Positions 1 to 9,166 are shown, numbered from the stretch's first letter. The stretch is DNA of 64,000 nt from Commensalibacter intestini A911 (GCF_000231445.1 NZ_AGFR01000007.1:412139-476138), one strand, 5' to 3'. Notes: a model not told the origin generated them from the letters alone. Translations and numbers: made by a program.

Positions 1-1811
1 CCTAGTCTGTAACCCGCTTTTACAACCAAACCTGCTATTTCTGGATTAGCACCCCCTAAAATAGGATTATAATTTGATGCTTGCTGATTAAGTGCAACAT
101 TGCGTTTTTTATTAGCATAATCATTGTTCGCAATTATTTGTTTATTACCAGGCAAAAGCAAAGGTGTAGGCACATTCCGTAATGAAGGCACATACCTCTT
201 AAGAATTATAATAAATATAGTCTCTAGATCCTCTAGAAGCTTTTTTTGTACAGATGGATCTTTTAATTTTTTTTCTATATTTGTCGCAGCATCCTTTACC
301 TTAGAAACAGCCTTTTCTGCAGCACCCTTAACAGGCGATGGAATATAATCTGAACCATGCTTTTTTGCATTAACCGTACTTTTTACAATTGCCCCACCTC
401 TTGTCAACGCGGTCTGTTGCTTTTGTAACCTTTCGACAAAATTGGTTTCATGTTCTGGCGTTTTTGACACAGCCGCGGTTGCTGCTGCCACCCCAAATTT
501 TGTAATATCCCCCGCCATAGAGCCTTTATTTCCAGTAACTTGTGCAGGATCAGGACCAGAATCATCTGAAGAAGACGGTGGCGCAGGAGGACGGTTTTGT
601 TTCACTCTTTTGGGCCCACTCGGTTTCCAATCAGAATTATTCGGATAGAATGCCTCTTTCGCAGCACCCACCCCCTTATAGGCCTTATAGGCAAATTCCA
701 GCCATTTTGTCCCTTCTGACATCACGGCTGCCCCCCCTTGAATTTTACCAATTTCATCAGGATATTTATTTAATGCAGCATTGATTAACCCTGCCACATT
801 ACTGACAATTGGTTGTATAAATGGAATGGATATCCCACCACTGACCGACTCATGACTATTTATTGCCTGAGTTTTTATATCAACATAATGCTGAGCTGCT
901 GGCATCCCTTGATCTTGTCGATCCGCATTCACCGCCTCCTCTGCTTCAATGGCTTTTGCATTTGGATCGGTAATCACAGCATAAACTTTAACCGCAATTT
1001 TCTCTCCAACAATCGCATCTAAATGCGCCTTAATTAAATCTGGATCAACTTTGTTGGCTTGAGCACGTTTAATCGCGGCCTCCAGTTGATGTTGACGATC
1101 CAAAGCACCATAACGTTTACCATTGGCATCAGATGTTTTATTTAGCTCTCCATTATATCGTGCAAAAAACTGATAATCTTTATCTTTTGCTACTTTTTCA
1201 GGATCCAGTTTTAATGCGGTTGTCAAACCAGATAATTTCTTTTGTAATTCAATAAAATCATCATCACTGGTTCCCTTACGTCGATAAATATTTCGCAAGA
1301 GAACAATATCTCTTGATTCTTCACCTTCAATTTTTGACAATTGCTTTATATCTGACATTCTGTCAGATAATTGAAATGCCGTTTTAATCGAAAAAGTTGC
1401 GTCAACAAATGTCTTCAAAGAAGATGTAAATCCTGAGATCGCCTCTCTTTGCTCCTTGGTCATTCCATCCCACAACTGCACCAAGCGTTCAATACGTTTA
1501 GATTGCTCCACATATAAATTTAAAGGATTCAATCCATATTTTTTGACCCCTTGATAAAAACCTTTTCCTACATCAAATGTATTAAAATCAGGAAGCATTA
1601 TATTTTGAGACGCCTGAGGCATATTCAATTTATTAGCAGCCATATCTACTAAATTATTATAAACAAGACTTATATCTCTATAACGATTTATAAATTTTAA
1701 ATTAAACATACCATATACACTATCACGAACCCGACTTCTCATTGCTCCAGACAAAGAAGGTATTTGATAGTTTGTATCTGTTGGATTGTTTTGTTCTAGA
1801 ATATTAACCAT
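1..1811 (-). CDS. Phage tail tape measure-type protein (partial, runs off left edge)
   Basis: An uninterrupted minus-strand reading frame runs from here to base 1, at least 600 codons, with no stop in the window. Two in-frame ATGs exist. The one at 1809-1811 is preferred because AAGGA lies about 9 bases before it, whereas the ATG at 1818-1820 directly abuts that AAGGA. The protein is helical in character, with an N-terminal stretch rich in charged residues, a Pro/Ser/Asp linker near residue 400 (PPAPPSSSDDSG) and a lysine/alanine-rich C-terminal part. Position directly after the tail assembly chaperone is the classical place of the tape measure, which sets tail length and is ejected with the DNA. 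The function call rests on position and length, since the lysis or peptidase domains sometimes fused to tape measures are not visible in this part. Confidence 0.7.
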   Translation of the reverse strand, partial: MVNILEQNNPTDTNYQIPSLSGAMRSRVRDSVYGMFNLKFINRYRDISLVYNNLVDMAANKLNMPQASQNIMLPDFNTFDVGKGFYQGVKKYGLNPLNLYVEQSKRIERLVQLWDGMTKEQREAISGFTSSLKTFVDATFSIKTAFQLSDRMSDIKQLSKIEGEESRDIVLLRNIYRRKGTSDDDFIELQKKLSGLTTALKLDPEKVAKDKDYQFFARYNGELNKTSDANGKRYGALDRQHQLEAAIKRAQANKVDPDLIKAHLDAIVGEKIAVKVYAVITDPNAKAIEAEEAVNADRQDQGMPAAQHYVDIKTQAINSHESVSGGISIPFIQPIVSNVAGLINAALNKYPDEIGKIQGGAAVMSEGTKWLEFAYKAYKGVGAAKEAFYPNNSDWKPSGPKRVKQNRPPAPPSSSDDSGPDPAQVTGNKGSMAGDITKFGVAAATAAVSKTPEHETNFVERLQKQQTALTRGGAIVKSTVNAKKHGSDYIPSPVKGAAEKAVSKVKDAATNIEKKLKDPSVQKKLLEDLETIFIIILKRYVPSLRNVPTPLLLPGNKQIIANNDYANKKRNVALNQQASNYNPILGGANPEIAGLVVKAGYRL

Positions 1812-2546
1812 GTTTTGCATTCCTTATACTATTCTCTAGCATTACACACTCATTATAATTATTTATTAAAACAATCTCTAAAAAGTCATATAAATCCTGA
1901 ACCCCATAAATAGTTTTCAATTCATTCAATGTCGCAAAACCGGAGCTAACAACTTGTCCTATAGCTTGGGGGACGTTGGGGGTGTATCGGATGACTGATC
2001 TATCTGTGAGTCCATTTGACTGATTAATCGGCTCAAGTGACGCTTGGCGCCGTTGGTAAAAAAATCAGTGTGAAGTTTAAATGCCTCCCGTTTTAAGCCA
2101 AAAATAGTAGAAGCCTCTTCAATATATTGCGTTGGATTATTTAAAACTGGCTCTGTCATTTGAGTTTGTCCTGGATTTAAATAAATCGAACAACATTGCA
2201 GCAAAGGATCACTTACCACACGCAACTCATCATATGGTAACTGGAAAAACATTGATGCAAAATATATCGCTAAACTTTCCGTCGCTTGATTAATTGCAGC
2301 TTTTCCTTCTTCACGATCTTCCACAACTTCCTCAAGAGATTTGTCTTCGTTCACTTGTTGAACATAAGAATAAACAAGCGGTAATAATACTGCTAAATCT
2401 TGAGAGGTCGCATTTCGTAAAATCGCATTAATCGCACGTTCTGCCCATTCTTCAGTATCAAATGCTGACATTTCCGTAACTTTAAAGAGCTTGCCTTGGT
2501 CTCTTCCTTTTTCTTCAATCTTAATATCAATCGAACGACGAGCCAT
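1804..2546 (-). CDS. Frameshift-extended tail assembly chaperone (GT-type product)
   Basis: If ribosomes slip by -1 at the C run near 1968-1972, the 195 aa chaperone is extended by about 54 residues in the overlapping frame. The extension starts QAIGQVVSSGFATLNELK, contains YGVQDLYDFLEIV and stops at TAA 1804-1806, just inside the tape measure start. A short T-domain rich in Leu/Ile/Tyr, in the -1 frame, ending on the next start codon is the standard layout of G/GT tail chaperones in long-tailed phages. The extension normally binds the tail tube protein. The open -1 frame is directly visible; that slippage occurs is inference. Confidence 0.6.
1959..2546 (-). CDS. Phage tail assembly chaperone (G-type product)
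   Basis: 195 aa acidic protein beginning MARRSIDIKIEEKG, located between tail tube and tape measure genes, the normal place of the lambda G-like tail chaperone that coats the tape measure before tube polymerisation. The N-terminus resembles a small beta domain followed by helices. The end of the frame is a Ser/Pro/Thr-rich linker (SSDTPPTSPKL) that closes at a TAG, while the -1 frame over the same bases stays open for about 55 more codons (see the frameshift site and the extended product). A terminator-like hairpin at 2562-2586 sits immediately upstream, with GGAGA a few bases before the ATG. Identity is inferred from position and the frameshift architecture rather than from a recognised motif. 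Confidence 0.7.
   Translation of the reverse strand: MARRSIDIKIEEKGRDQGKLFKVTEMSAFDTEEWAERAINAILRNATSQDLAVLLPLVYSYVQQVNEDKSLEEVVEDREEGKAAINQATESLAIYFASMFFQLPYDELRVVSDPLLQCCSIYLNPGQTQMTEPVLNNPTQYIEEASTIFGLKREAFKLHTDFFTNGAKRHLSRLISQMDSQIDQSSDTPPTSPKL
1965..1973 (-). promoter_or_regulatory. Candidate -1 programmed frameshift site
   Basis: Read on the minus strand the bases are TCC CCC AAG in the chaperone frame. A run of five C lets a Pro-tRNA on CCC re-pair with CCC one base back, entering the frame that continues open to 1804. The zero frame stops two codons later at TAG 1959-1961, so slippage must occur here. It is not a textbook X XXY YYZ heptamer, so the exact slip point is uncertain. Confidence 0.5.
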
Positions 2547-2561
2547 CTATATTTCTCCAAT

Positions 2562-2586
2562 AAAAAAGGCACCTGTTACAGTGCCT
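2562..2586 (-). terminator. Leader hairpin with U-tract before tail chaperone
   Basis: On the minus strand AGGCAC, an 8-base loop and GTGCCT are followed by six T. It looks like an intrinsic terminator but lies only about 15 bases before the chaperone ATG and nearly 200 bases after the upstream gene, so it may act as a leader attenuator. Confidence 0.55.
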
Positions 2587-2658
2587 GTTAGTGTTTGATT
2601 TTAAATTGTTTTCAGTTTATTATTGTTCTAGTTTTGATCTTGAATAGGATTATAATTA

Positions 2659-2883
2659 ATGAACGATAAAGCTAGTAATACAAGCAATAGCTCACCTCCA
2701 CGCAAAGGAAGTGATTTAATGAAAAATGTTAAAAGATCTAATATTGTGAAAGATCCAAGTATACGTGCTGCTGATTCTGCTTACACACATAAAACTACAC
2801 AAAAAGAAAAATTAAAAACCATTATTACTAAAGAAAGTGGAGTTAAACAAAAAAGAACCCATGCTAACTTCATAAAACGTTGA
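2659..2883 (+). CDS. Small basic hydrophilic protein, doubtful
   Basis: 74 aa, strongly basic and hydrophilic (many Lys, Ser, Thr, Asn), with AGGA about 9 bases before the ATG. It lies on the strand opposite to the tail operon and its last 103 bases overlap the 3' end of the convergent membrane protein gene, so at most one of the two overlapping ends is likely to be under normal selection. No family recognised. It could be a phage-borne accessory (moron) gene, or chance. Confidence 0.3.
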   Translation: MNDKASNTSNSSPPRKGSDLMKNVKRSNIVKDPSIRAADSAYTHKTTQKEKLKTIITKESGVKQKRTHANFIKR

Positions 2884-3293
2884 GTTCTTTGATAATATAT
2901 TATATTTTCTTCGATCGTACAAAAGTGCGCATCTAGTTGCACTTTTAAAGTTTCAATTTGTGAGTCTTGATAAAAATCATCAAAATATTTTTTACGATAA
3001 TCCAGCTTTCTCCATTTTTTAGAAAAAAGAACTACTACACAACAAATTGCAGTAAGTATTAATAACGTTGATATAACACCTAATGATATACTAAAAATTA
3101 TATTATGCTTCAAAATACTTGCAGCACAGGCTGTAATACTCGCAACAGATAAAGTTATTACCCAACTTAATAAAGAAGTTGCTCTTGCCTTGAGAGTTTC
3201 TATATCTTTCTCATACCCATCCAAAGTTTCCTTTGTTCTTTGAACAAAAAAATCAATAAACCAAAGTTCATAATCACTATTATTATCTGTCAT
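2781..3293 (-). CDS. Predicted membrane protein (phage accessory)
   Basis: 170 aa if started at the second of two adjacent ATGs, which has better spacing from AAGGA. Three hydrophobic segments are visible: two closely spaced ones at about residues 40-95 (around SWVITLSVASITACAAS and the next segment) and a third at the extreme C-terminus. The N-terminus is charged and would be cytoplasmic. It interrupts the usual tail tube to chaperone order, is flanked by AT-rich gaps, and is typical of a lysogenic-conversion or moron gene. No family recognised; a superinfection-exclusion role is possible but not supported by a motif. Confidence 0.55.
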   Translation of the reverse strand: MTDNNSDYELWFIDFFVQRTKETLDGYEKDIETLKARATSLLSWVITLSVASITACAASILKHNIIFSISLGVISTLLILTAICCVVVLFSKKWRKLDYRKKYFDDFYQDSQIETLKVQLDAHFCTIEENIIYYQRTQRFMKLAWVLFCLTPLSLVIMVFNFSFCVVLCV

Positions 3294-3382
3294 CATATTC
3301 CTTAGCTGTTTTTTAGAATTTATATCATATCTAACTGAAAAATTGATAGTAAATAGGAAATATATCCTATTTACTTAAAATC

Positions 3383-3901
3383 TTATGCTTCTAATGTTTC
3401 ATCCACAGATTCAAAGCGGAATTTACAAGCAATGGGTTGTAAGATTTTTGCATGCGTTGGAATTGATTGCCATTCCAACCAATATCCATTATTCAACGCA
3501 AATGTTTTTCCTTGTGAAGGAACAATCATTGTACCGTTAAATTTCATCGTTTCACGTTGAACTTGCATAACTTTTGCCAATGCTTGCAAAGTTGCCAATG
3601 AATCAGACGCTGCAATAAAGGTAATAGTTAGTTCAACTGTATTCGCAGTTGCTAAGTATCCACCATATAAATTGCCTTCCATTGAAGTTGCTGTTTCAAC
3701 CATCGTTTGATGAGAAAAGCTAAATGGATTATCAGAAGTCATCCCTTCTAGGCTTAGCGGAACCCCTACTAAAGGAGAAACAAATCCTGTTGCTGTTGAA
3801 CCAAGTCCTACTGCATCTGCTGCGGTTGTATTTGTCCATGGATTAGACGCAATTAAAGTTAATTTCGTGTTAATTGCGGTAATTGTTCTATTTGCTACCA
3901 T
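3383..3901 (-). CDS. Phage tail tube protein (contractile tail)
   Basis: 172 aa, beta-rich, directly downstream (one base gap) of the sheath gene. A sheath-tube pair in that order is standard for myophages. The sequence has no charged leader and ends with a strand-rich C-terminus (IACKFRFESV), consistent with the single-domain tube fold that hexamerises around the tape measure. The name rests on position after the sheath and on size; the family to which DUF3383-type phages' tube proteins belong fits this length. Confidence 0.65.
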   Translation of the reverse strand: MVANRTITAINTKLTLIASNPWTNTTAADAVGLGSTATGFVSPLVGVPLSLEGMTSDNPFSFSHQTMVETATSMEGNLYGGYLATANTVELTITFIAASDSLATLQALAKVMQVQRETMKFNGTMIVPSQGKTFALNNGYWLEWQSIPTHAKILQPIACKFRFESVDETLEA

Positions 3902-3902
3902 T

Positions 3903-5447
3903 TTACTGAATCTCGATACTGTTCATGTTAATTTGTTGGACGGATTGACCATCGGTATACCAAAAATTAATTGGTGGAGACCCACGTTGTACGCGAGTTT
4001 GTGGTGTAACACGTTCCATATCTACTTTGAGATAGTAACCAACCGTCGTAATATTGTTAATTTGAGATTGATTTAAACCTGCTTGTTTAAGCTGTTGAAC
4101 TTGCTCATCAGCGAGAGTAATCCCTGGACGAATAGCACCAAAACTTAAATATTGATCAATTGCTGGCTTAATTGCTGTGGTGAGAATACCTTTACCATCT
4201 GTGTTATAAGGAATTTGTCCCCTGGCAAGTAATGTCATAATAAAATAATATTGAAATTGACGACGCATCCAAACTTGACAGAACCAGCTGTCTAACCATA
4301 CATATTGTCCAGAAATTTTACCTTCATACATAAATGTAAAATTACTTGTAGAAGACGCCCAAACACCGTAAAAATTATATCCATTGTCTCTCAAATTATT
4401 AGCTTGCTCTTCATCAGTAATATTTGCTTTTAATAAAGAGTTACGTCGGAAAGCTGCTGTAAAACGACCATCTGATTTCGTCAAATCCCAAGCTGCAGGA
4501 TATCCTGCAATAAAGGCACAAAGCTCTAAATTATTATAAACAGATACTACACCTTCATAATTATTATCTTTGACTACTTTGGCAAAAGCTGTTTTTGAAT
4601 CTTTTTTATATGCCTCTGGATTTTGATCATTTAAAATAACACAAACATCATCTTGCGTAGAATTAGCCCACTTGGCGAACTCTAGCTTTTCATTGATATC
4701 TGCATGCCATGTTAAAAATACAGAACAAAAAGAGAGATTTTGTTGGCGCAATCTATCCAATAATTTTGTAATGGTAGAAATATCTTCAGAAATGGATGCT
4801 TGTGCCCCAGTCTCAGTTGTTAAATATAATGCTTTTGCTAATGCACCAGAAGCACTAATTTTTATAGCATCTTTTACTGAACCACTCTGTTCATTTTTAG
4901 ATAGCTCATGGCTAATCACCATAGAACTACTCATCACCGAAAAAGTAACTGATGCAACGGCACTACCTGATGTAGATGATGCGTTTTTACTACTTTTCTT
5001 TCCAAATAATGCTACATTTATTTTACTTGCAGCACCACTGAAACTGGTTACATCACCTAAATCAATAGTTTCAGGCCCGTAAATTGTCTTATCAACGGTT
5101 ACAGTGATATCACCAGATAAACTACGTAGTTCATCTAATGTCATATTTCCTAAACTTCCACCGATTAAACTTACAGGAACATTTTTATAATATGGCGCAA
5201 TATATAATTGTGCTGCAACACGATCAGAGTTCGTAAAGCCAGAAAAATATACACTCGCTAAACTATATTCTGTAGATTCATCACCAAAAAGCTTACGAAC
5301 TTGATCTGCACTCGTAAACGCCGAAATATGACCTGCAGCAAGTCCTGTTGTGTCTGTTAGCATTAACCCAAAAAGGTTATTTCCATTATTCCCAACACCT
5401 AGTACACTAGGCTTAATATTTACGATATTATTTAAAGGTATAGACAT
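3903..5447 (-). CDS. Phage tail sheath protein, DUF3383 type
   Basis: 514 aa. The N-terminus ([20 protein letters not shown]) and the following [21 protein letters not shown] segment, with a later [19 protein letters not shown] block, are what I recognise as the DUF3383 family, the sheath of a group of myophages such as Acinetobacter phage AP22. The C-terminal part contains the conserved [17 protein letters not shown] region (here [15 protein letters not shown]), which in sheaths supplies the strands that link neighbouring subunits. It shows that this prophage has a contractile tail. It is preceded by two hairpins at 5492-5519 and 5566-5598. Confidence 0.8.
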   Translation of the reverse strand: MSIPLNNIVNIKPSVLGVGNNGNNLFGLMLTDTTGLAAGHISAFTSADQVRKLFGDESTEYSLASVYFSGFTNSDRVAAQLYIAPYYKNVPVSLIGGSLGNMTLDELRSLSGDITVTVDKTIYGPETIDLGDVTSFSGAASKINVALFGKKSSKNASSTSGSAVASVTFSVMSSSMVISHELSKNEQSGSVKDAIKISASGALAKALYLTTETGAQASISEDISTITKLLDRLRQQNLSFCSVFLTWHADINEKLEFAKWANSTQDDVCVILNDQNPEAYKKDSKTAFAKVVKDNNYEGVVSVYNNLELCAFIAGYPAAWDLTKSDGRFTAAFRRNSLLKANITDEEQANNLRDNGYNFYGVWASSTSNFTFMYEGKISGQYVWLDSWFCQVWMRRQFQYYFIMTLLARGQIPYNTDGKGILTTAIKPAIDQYLSFGAIRPGITLADEQVQQLKQAGLNQSQINNITTVGYYLKVDMERVTPQTRVQRGSPPINFWYTDGQSVQQINMNSIEIQ

Positions 5448-5491
5448 AAAATTCTTAATCCTTACTTTATTTTGGATTGTTATTTAAATTT

Positions 5492-5519
5492 AAAAAAGGA
5501 CATACAAATGGTGTCCTTT
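5492..5519 (-). terminator. Leader hairpin before sheath gene
   Basis: Minus-strand AAAGGACA, a 9-base loop, TGTCCTTT and a run of T, ending about 45 bases before the sheath ATG. Intrinsic-terminator-like. Confidence 0.5.
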
Positions 5520-5565
5520 GCTTTTAACAGCTATATTTTTCGCCATTACTAAACGATTATTTCAA

Positions 5566-5598
5566 TAAAAAAGGCACCTTAAATCAAGGTGCCTTTTA
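5566..5598. terminator. Bidirectional intrinsic terminator
   Basis: Perfect 10-bp stem AAGGCACCTT/AAGGTGCCTT with a 5-base loop and T runs in both directions. The arm GGCACC is shared with the hairpin at 2562-2586, suggesting the two are related copies. Confidence 0.7.
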
Positions 5599-5639
5599 TT
5601 AATTCATTTTAACCATATTTTAATTAAAAGTCAGACAAT

Positions 5640-6010
5640 GTAACTCTTTTCTATTTATTAGTATCAAAACAAACATAATGATAATTTATATTATCTTTAA
5701 ACTCACCTGCAATATAAGCTGCTGTGGATGCACTAGTTTTGAAAGATTTCCTTGGAAAATAAGAGCAAATATTTTTTGAGTTGTAGTAATCCTACCTTCA
5801 AATCTATATTAATTAAATCTATCACTTGCATTATCGTAAGGAACACCTAATCAATGATGATGGTTGATAATATTCAACATATTCCTCGTAAACTACTACC
5901 ATATACACTTGATGCCATAATATCATGTTTACTAACATTTAATTCTGCAACGCCATTAGACTTGTAATTACCCTTAACATTCCTTTTAAATTATATGATT
6001 TGTTTAATAA
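5640..6010 (-). pseudogene. Possible decayed gene between membrane protein and sheath
   Basis: This gap of over 350 bases has no open gene, but minus-strand stretches read like protein in short in-frame pieces, for example GVAELNVSKHDIMASSVYG near 5880-5960 and a C-terminal-looking TSASTAAYIAGEFKDN ending at a TAG near 5650, separated by stops. This looks like the remains of an accessory gene; the original function is not recognisable. Confidence 0.25.
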
Positions 6011-6012
6011 AC

Positions 6013-6369
6013 TTAATTAATTTTCTCTTGATTGGCCATATTCAGATATTTTTGTACTTGTACATAATATGAGAATGCTGCACATACGAAAGACAAAGAG
6101 GGCGTTAAAGTGAATAGACAAGCAAAAGTAGTTAATACAATTTCATCAGAAGAACTATTTTTAATTGTTAAAAAATAATAATAAGCAATTCCCCAGCCCA
6201 CACTCCAAATGACAACTAAAGTTATTAAAGCAAGTAATCTAGGTATATTAATATTAATTAAACGAGACGCTTCAGATACAGCCGTGAATAGTGCAATCAC
6301 AGCAACTATCGCAATAATCAATCCGAAAGCACCAACCAAACCTGCTTTAAAAAAAATAATTAAACTCAT
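6013..6369 (-). CDS. Small membrane protein of unknown function
   Basis: 118 aa, with hydrophobic segments around residues 8-28 (GLVGAFGLIIAIVAVIALF), 42-66 and 78-100, so three membrane helices. AAGG lies about 7 bases before the ATG. It lies just after the transglycosylase gene. A holin is conceivable given the neighbouring wall-cleaving enzyme, but three helices plus a cytoplasmic polar tail and no dual start do not prove it. Could equally be a moron membrane protein. Confidence 0.45.
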   Translation of the reverse strand: MSLIIFFKAGLVGAFGLIIAIVAVIALFTAVSEASRLININIPRLLALITLVVIWSVGWGIAYYYFLTIKNSSSDEIVLTTFACLFTLTPSLSFVCAAFSYYVQVQKYLNMANQEKIN

Positions 6370-6418
6370 AACAAAACCTTTTATTAAAAGCTATTTTATA
6401 GATTAATAATTAATCAAA

Positions 6419-6553
6419 TTACTCTAATTGACATACCTTTACAATAACTCCAAGTATTTGATCATACAACTCTCTTTGACCTACTATGTCTAAATCTAAT
6501 ACTATCTGATTAACATTATTTTTTTTGAATCTTTGACGTTTAAATATTTTCAT
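6419..6553 (-). CDS. Possible 44 aa protein
   Basis: Short frame starting MKIFKRQRFKKNN with a basic N-terminus and an Ile/Leu/Val-rich rest, ending at TAA 6419-6421, between the transglycosylase and membrane protein genes. No clear ribosome binding site. Not recognised. Confidence 0.25.
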   Translation of the reverse strand: MKIFKRQRFKKNNVNQIVLDLDIVGQRELYDQILGVIVKVCQLE

Positions 6554-6578
6554 CTTAAACATAGCATATCTCTATTAA

Positions 6579-7355
6579 TTATTGGCGATTGATCTCTGTG
6601 TAAGCATACTTCAGCTTTTTCATATATCGACGATCCCCCTCAGCATTATATTTTTTGGTAATGCTTAAAAAATTCATCGAATACCATCCCAATACTGTTT
6701 TCCGTATTTTGGCTTTTTTATATTTAAGCAGTAATCCTGCTTGTAAATGTTGTATATTTATTTGAGGATTAAATTGTTTTAAAATATTAACTGTTGTCCC
6801 ATTAGCCGCTGCAATTTTATTAATATTATCACCAAATTTTACAGTGATTTTATAATCTTTTTCATCAAAATCAACTACAGTTCTATATCCAAATTTAGCG
6901 TGACGCATTAATAAATACGCCACTCCTGCTTGAATATTTAATTGTGGATCATGGCGTATTTTCTCTTTATTTTTCCAAGTTAAATTTGCAGTATATTCAG
7001 GAGGAATAATTAACTCAGCACCTTCACTTTGAATATGCACTTTTCCATTTTTTAACCGTGTTTTTTTTAGATGTAATACTGCTTGTAATCCAGGATCGCC
7101 AATATTTCCAATCTGCATAGGGCGAAAACGCCATGCAGAACGCTTATGCCCGCTCTCTACCCATATCATTGCTTTAATAACACGCCAGTCTAAGTTCTGA
7201 TAATGTGACGCTGGATATTTTTTGCTAAGATAACGATTAAATGTTCCGACAATATGACGAATATCAGCATCATACTGATTTCTAATATCACTTTGTTGAT
7301 CCATACGATCTGGCAAATCGATATGATATGTAGCAGGCATGCCATCATAAGACAT
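6579..7355 (-). CDS. Phage lytic transglycosylase with LysM-like region
   Basis: About 258 aa from the ATG at 7353-7355, which has AAGAG 8 bases upstream; a longer frame needs a TTG start. The N-terminal half looks like an SLT/goose-lysozyme-type domain: AMIWVESGHKRSAW carries the probable catalytic Glu, followed by the FRPMQIGNIGDPGL motif and, later, QLNIQAGVAYLLMRHAKFG. Residues about 170-210 (VKFGDNINKIAAANGTTV) resemble a LysM peptidoglycan-binding repeat. In a contractile-tailed prophage it may be a tail-tip wall-penetration enzyme or the endolysin. There is no signal peptide, so export would need a holin or delivery on the virion. Confidence 0.65.
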   Translation of the reverse strand: MSYDGMPATYHIDLPDRMDQQSDIRNQYDADIRHIVGTFNRYLSKKYPASHYQNLDWRVIKAMIWVESGHKRSAWRFRPMQIGNIGDPGLQAVLHLKKTRLKNGKVHIQSEGAELIIPPEYTANLTWKNKEKIRHDPQLNIQAGVAYLLMRHAKFGYRTVVDFDEKDYKITVKFGDNINKIAAANGTTVNILKQFNPQINIQHLQAGLLLKYKKAKIRKTVLGWYSMNFLSITKKYNAEGDRRYMKKLKYAYTEINRQ

Positions 7356-7402
7356 GTCCAAACTCTTTTTTAAATATAAAATTGAATTAATTTTAAACAA
7401 TA

Positions 7403-7445
7403 AAAAAGGCCTTTGGCTGATTTTGGATACTGCCTAAAGACCTTA
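7403..7445 (-). terminator. Imperfect terminator hairpin before transglycosylase
   Basis: Minus-strand AAGGTCTTTAGGC pairs imperfectly with GCCAAAGGCCTT across an 18-base loop and is followed by six T. It ends about 50 bases before the chosen ATG. Confidence 0.5.
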
Positions 7446-7576
7446 CTTAAAGTTGGTTTTTACAATTTTTATATAGAAAAACCATTCTATAATTAATCTA
7501 TCATCTTTATACAAAAAAGACAACTCCACATCATAGAAAGTTGTGTTTTTATGATATGGTATATTTGTTTAAGATA

Positions 7577-8722
7577 TTAATCTGGAATAAAAGAAAAACC
7601 TGCTTGTCCTTCTTCATTCAAAGGGTCAGTAATCCCATGAACATTACTATTAACAAAAGCTTGTGCTACACAATCCCCATCTTCCACATGAATAGGTAAG
7701 TTACCATTCCCCGTCATTTGTGTTAATGCAGCATTTATTCCACTACCTTTAAGCGTTTTTTCTGCGATGACTGTTGATGTGTCCAATGATGTACTATCTA
7801 TAAAACTATTTGTATCTTGCCACCTAAATCTACTTAAACGATGCTTAGGGAATGCTTTTTCACAACTACCATTTTTATAAACAATAATTTTACTTTGAAC
7901 CACCCAATCCTTGAGATTTGGGTAATTAACATTAAGAACACCTACTCCACCAAAAACAGACATAATTGTTCCTGGTGGTAGTGTTTGATTTGCAGAGTTA
8001 CCATCCTTTAAAACAGGGTACACTGTATATCCTGTATCAGGGGCCCCCCACAAATTTTCTACATCTAAACTTTTTTTCTGAATATTTGGATTATAATTAG
8101 AAGCCGATGTTTTATATTTAATTTCTAAATCAGCTGTAATAGTATAAGGTTTACTTTGCCAGTCCCATCCATCAAATTTTAAAAACATACATTTATCTTC
8201 CCCAAGATTTAATGGTAACCCTTGAGCCATAGTGTAATCAATATCAAGTGTTTTATCACCTACATTAGTCTGTTTCATAATTTGTGAAAAATAAGATGTA
8301 AATTTACTTGTATCATAGAGATTAAATGTGCTGGGATTAATAGTTTCCCCCATTTTTGGACAATAATCAGAGCTAGAAGAAAACATTTCTAATAATGCAA
8401 CCGCATCTTTCTTCTCATCAGGACTTTCACCAACAGTAGTAGCTGTAATTGTCCCTGTCACACCAACAAACTCAGCACCATTAGGCACGCTCTTTGGTAA
8501 ATTAAAAGGCATTAATACTATTGGTGCCTTATTTGAATCGTAATTCTCCTTTGTCCATTGCAAATGAACAGGAAATACCTGATAATCTGATCTTAACTCT
8601 TTATGTTCATATTCCACTGTTACGTGGGCATATGCCAATCGTGGTTTTACCTCTGCATGTGCAGACAGCATAATTCCAAAGCCAAATGCCAATAAAGGCA
8701 CTGCATATAAATATTTTTTCAC
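7577..8722 (-). CDS. Secreted protein of unknown function
   Basis: 381 aa beginning at a GTG (AAGGA 7 bases upstream) with a clean Sec signal peptide of about 23 residues (LLAFGFGIMLSAHA, then EVKP). The mature part is beta-rich, with Thr/Val-rich stretches and only a few cysteines (SSSDYCPKMG, EDKCMFLKFDGW, GSCEKAF, GDCVAQAF), which may form disulfides in the periplasm or outside. A protein with a signal peptide is not a virion component, so it is cargo carried among tail genes, like the halovibrin-like proteins nearby. No family recognised. Confidence 0.5.
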   Translation of the reverse strand: MKKYLYAVPLLAFGFGIMLSAHAEVKPRLAYAHVTVEYEHKELRSDYQVFPVHLQWTKENYDSNKAPIVLMPFNLPKSVPNGAEFVGVTGTITATTVGESPDEKKDAVALLEMFSSSSDYCPKMGETINPSTFNLYDTSKFTSYFSQIMKQTNVGDKTLDIDYTMAQGLPLNLGEDKCMFLKFDGWDWQSKPYTITADLEIKYKTSASNYNPNIQKKSLDVENLWGAPDTGYTVYPVLKDGNSANQTLPPGTIMSVFGGVGVLNVNYPNLKDWVVQSKIIVYKNGSCEKAFPKHRLSRFRWQDTNSFIDSTSLDTSTVIAEKTLKGSGINAALTQMTGNGNLPIHVEDGDCVAQAFVNSNVHGITDPLNEEGQAGFSFIPD

Positions 8723-8755
8723 TATAATATCCTTATTATATAAATTAGTTTTAAA

Positions 8756-9166
8756 TTAAACATAGTCTTCTATCGAAGCATCATCATCTTCTGGTTTATC
8801 TAACTGTGCGACGACAGCAACCTTACACCAATCAGAATTTTCCCATGCTTCTAATCTTTGAACGATTAGCCAACGCCGACCGTAAAATTCTAATAAATCA
8901 CCACCTGCACCACGTACGCGATCAATACCAAAAGCCTGACCGTTGACGTAAACAACTTTACGTTCACCTTGCTGATTTAAAAAATGGGAGTGGCTTAGTT
9001 TATCTCCAGGAACAGACTGAATTTGCAACTCAACTTGAATAGGGTCCTCGTAAAGGGGGTTTTGTTGCGTTCCTTCCAACACATAACCCTTGGATCGATA
9101 TAAAGATCCTGTAATATTAGGATTAACTACCCCAATCATTCCTCTTACCAAGTCATGAATTTTCAT
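8756..9166 (-). CDS. Phage tail completion / head-tail joining protein
   Basis: 136 aa soluble protein. The C-terminal GGDLLEFYGRRWLIVQRLEAW followed by DWCKVAVVAQL is the pattern I associate with the small completion proteins encoded between the DUF4054-type connector and the sheath in this phage group. No membrane segment. AAGG-like purines lie before the ATG. It would cap either the neck or the tail. Assignment is by position and that C-terminal pattern. Confidence 0.5.
   Translation of the reverse strand: MKIHDLVRGMIGVVNPNITGSLYRSKGYVLEGTQQNPLYEDPIQVELQIQSVPGDKLSHSHFLNQQGERKVVYVNGQAFGIDRVRGAGGDLLEFYGRRWLIVQRLEAWENSDWCKVAVVAQLDKPEDDDASIEDYV

Noticed and set aside
4672..5082. 136 aa plus-strand open frame inside the sheath gene
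   Set aside because: Lies entirely within and antisense to a well-supported gene; composition is that of a shadow frame.
6013..6369. Holin assignment for the 118 aa membrane protein
   Set aside because: Position next to the transglycosylase is suggestive, but topology and length alone are not specific.
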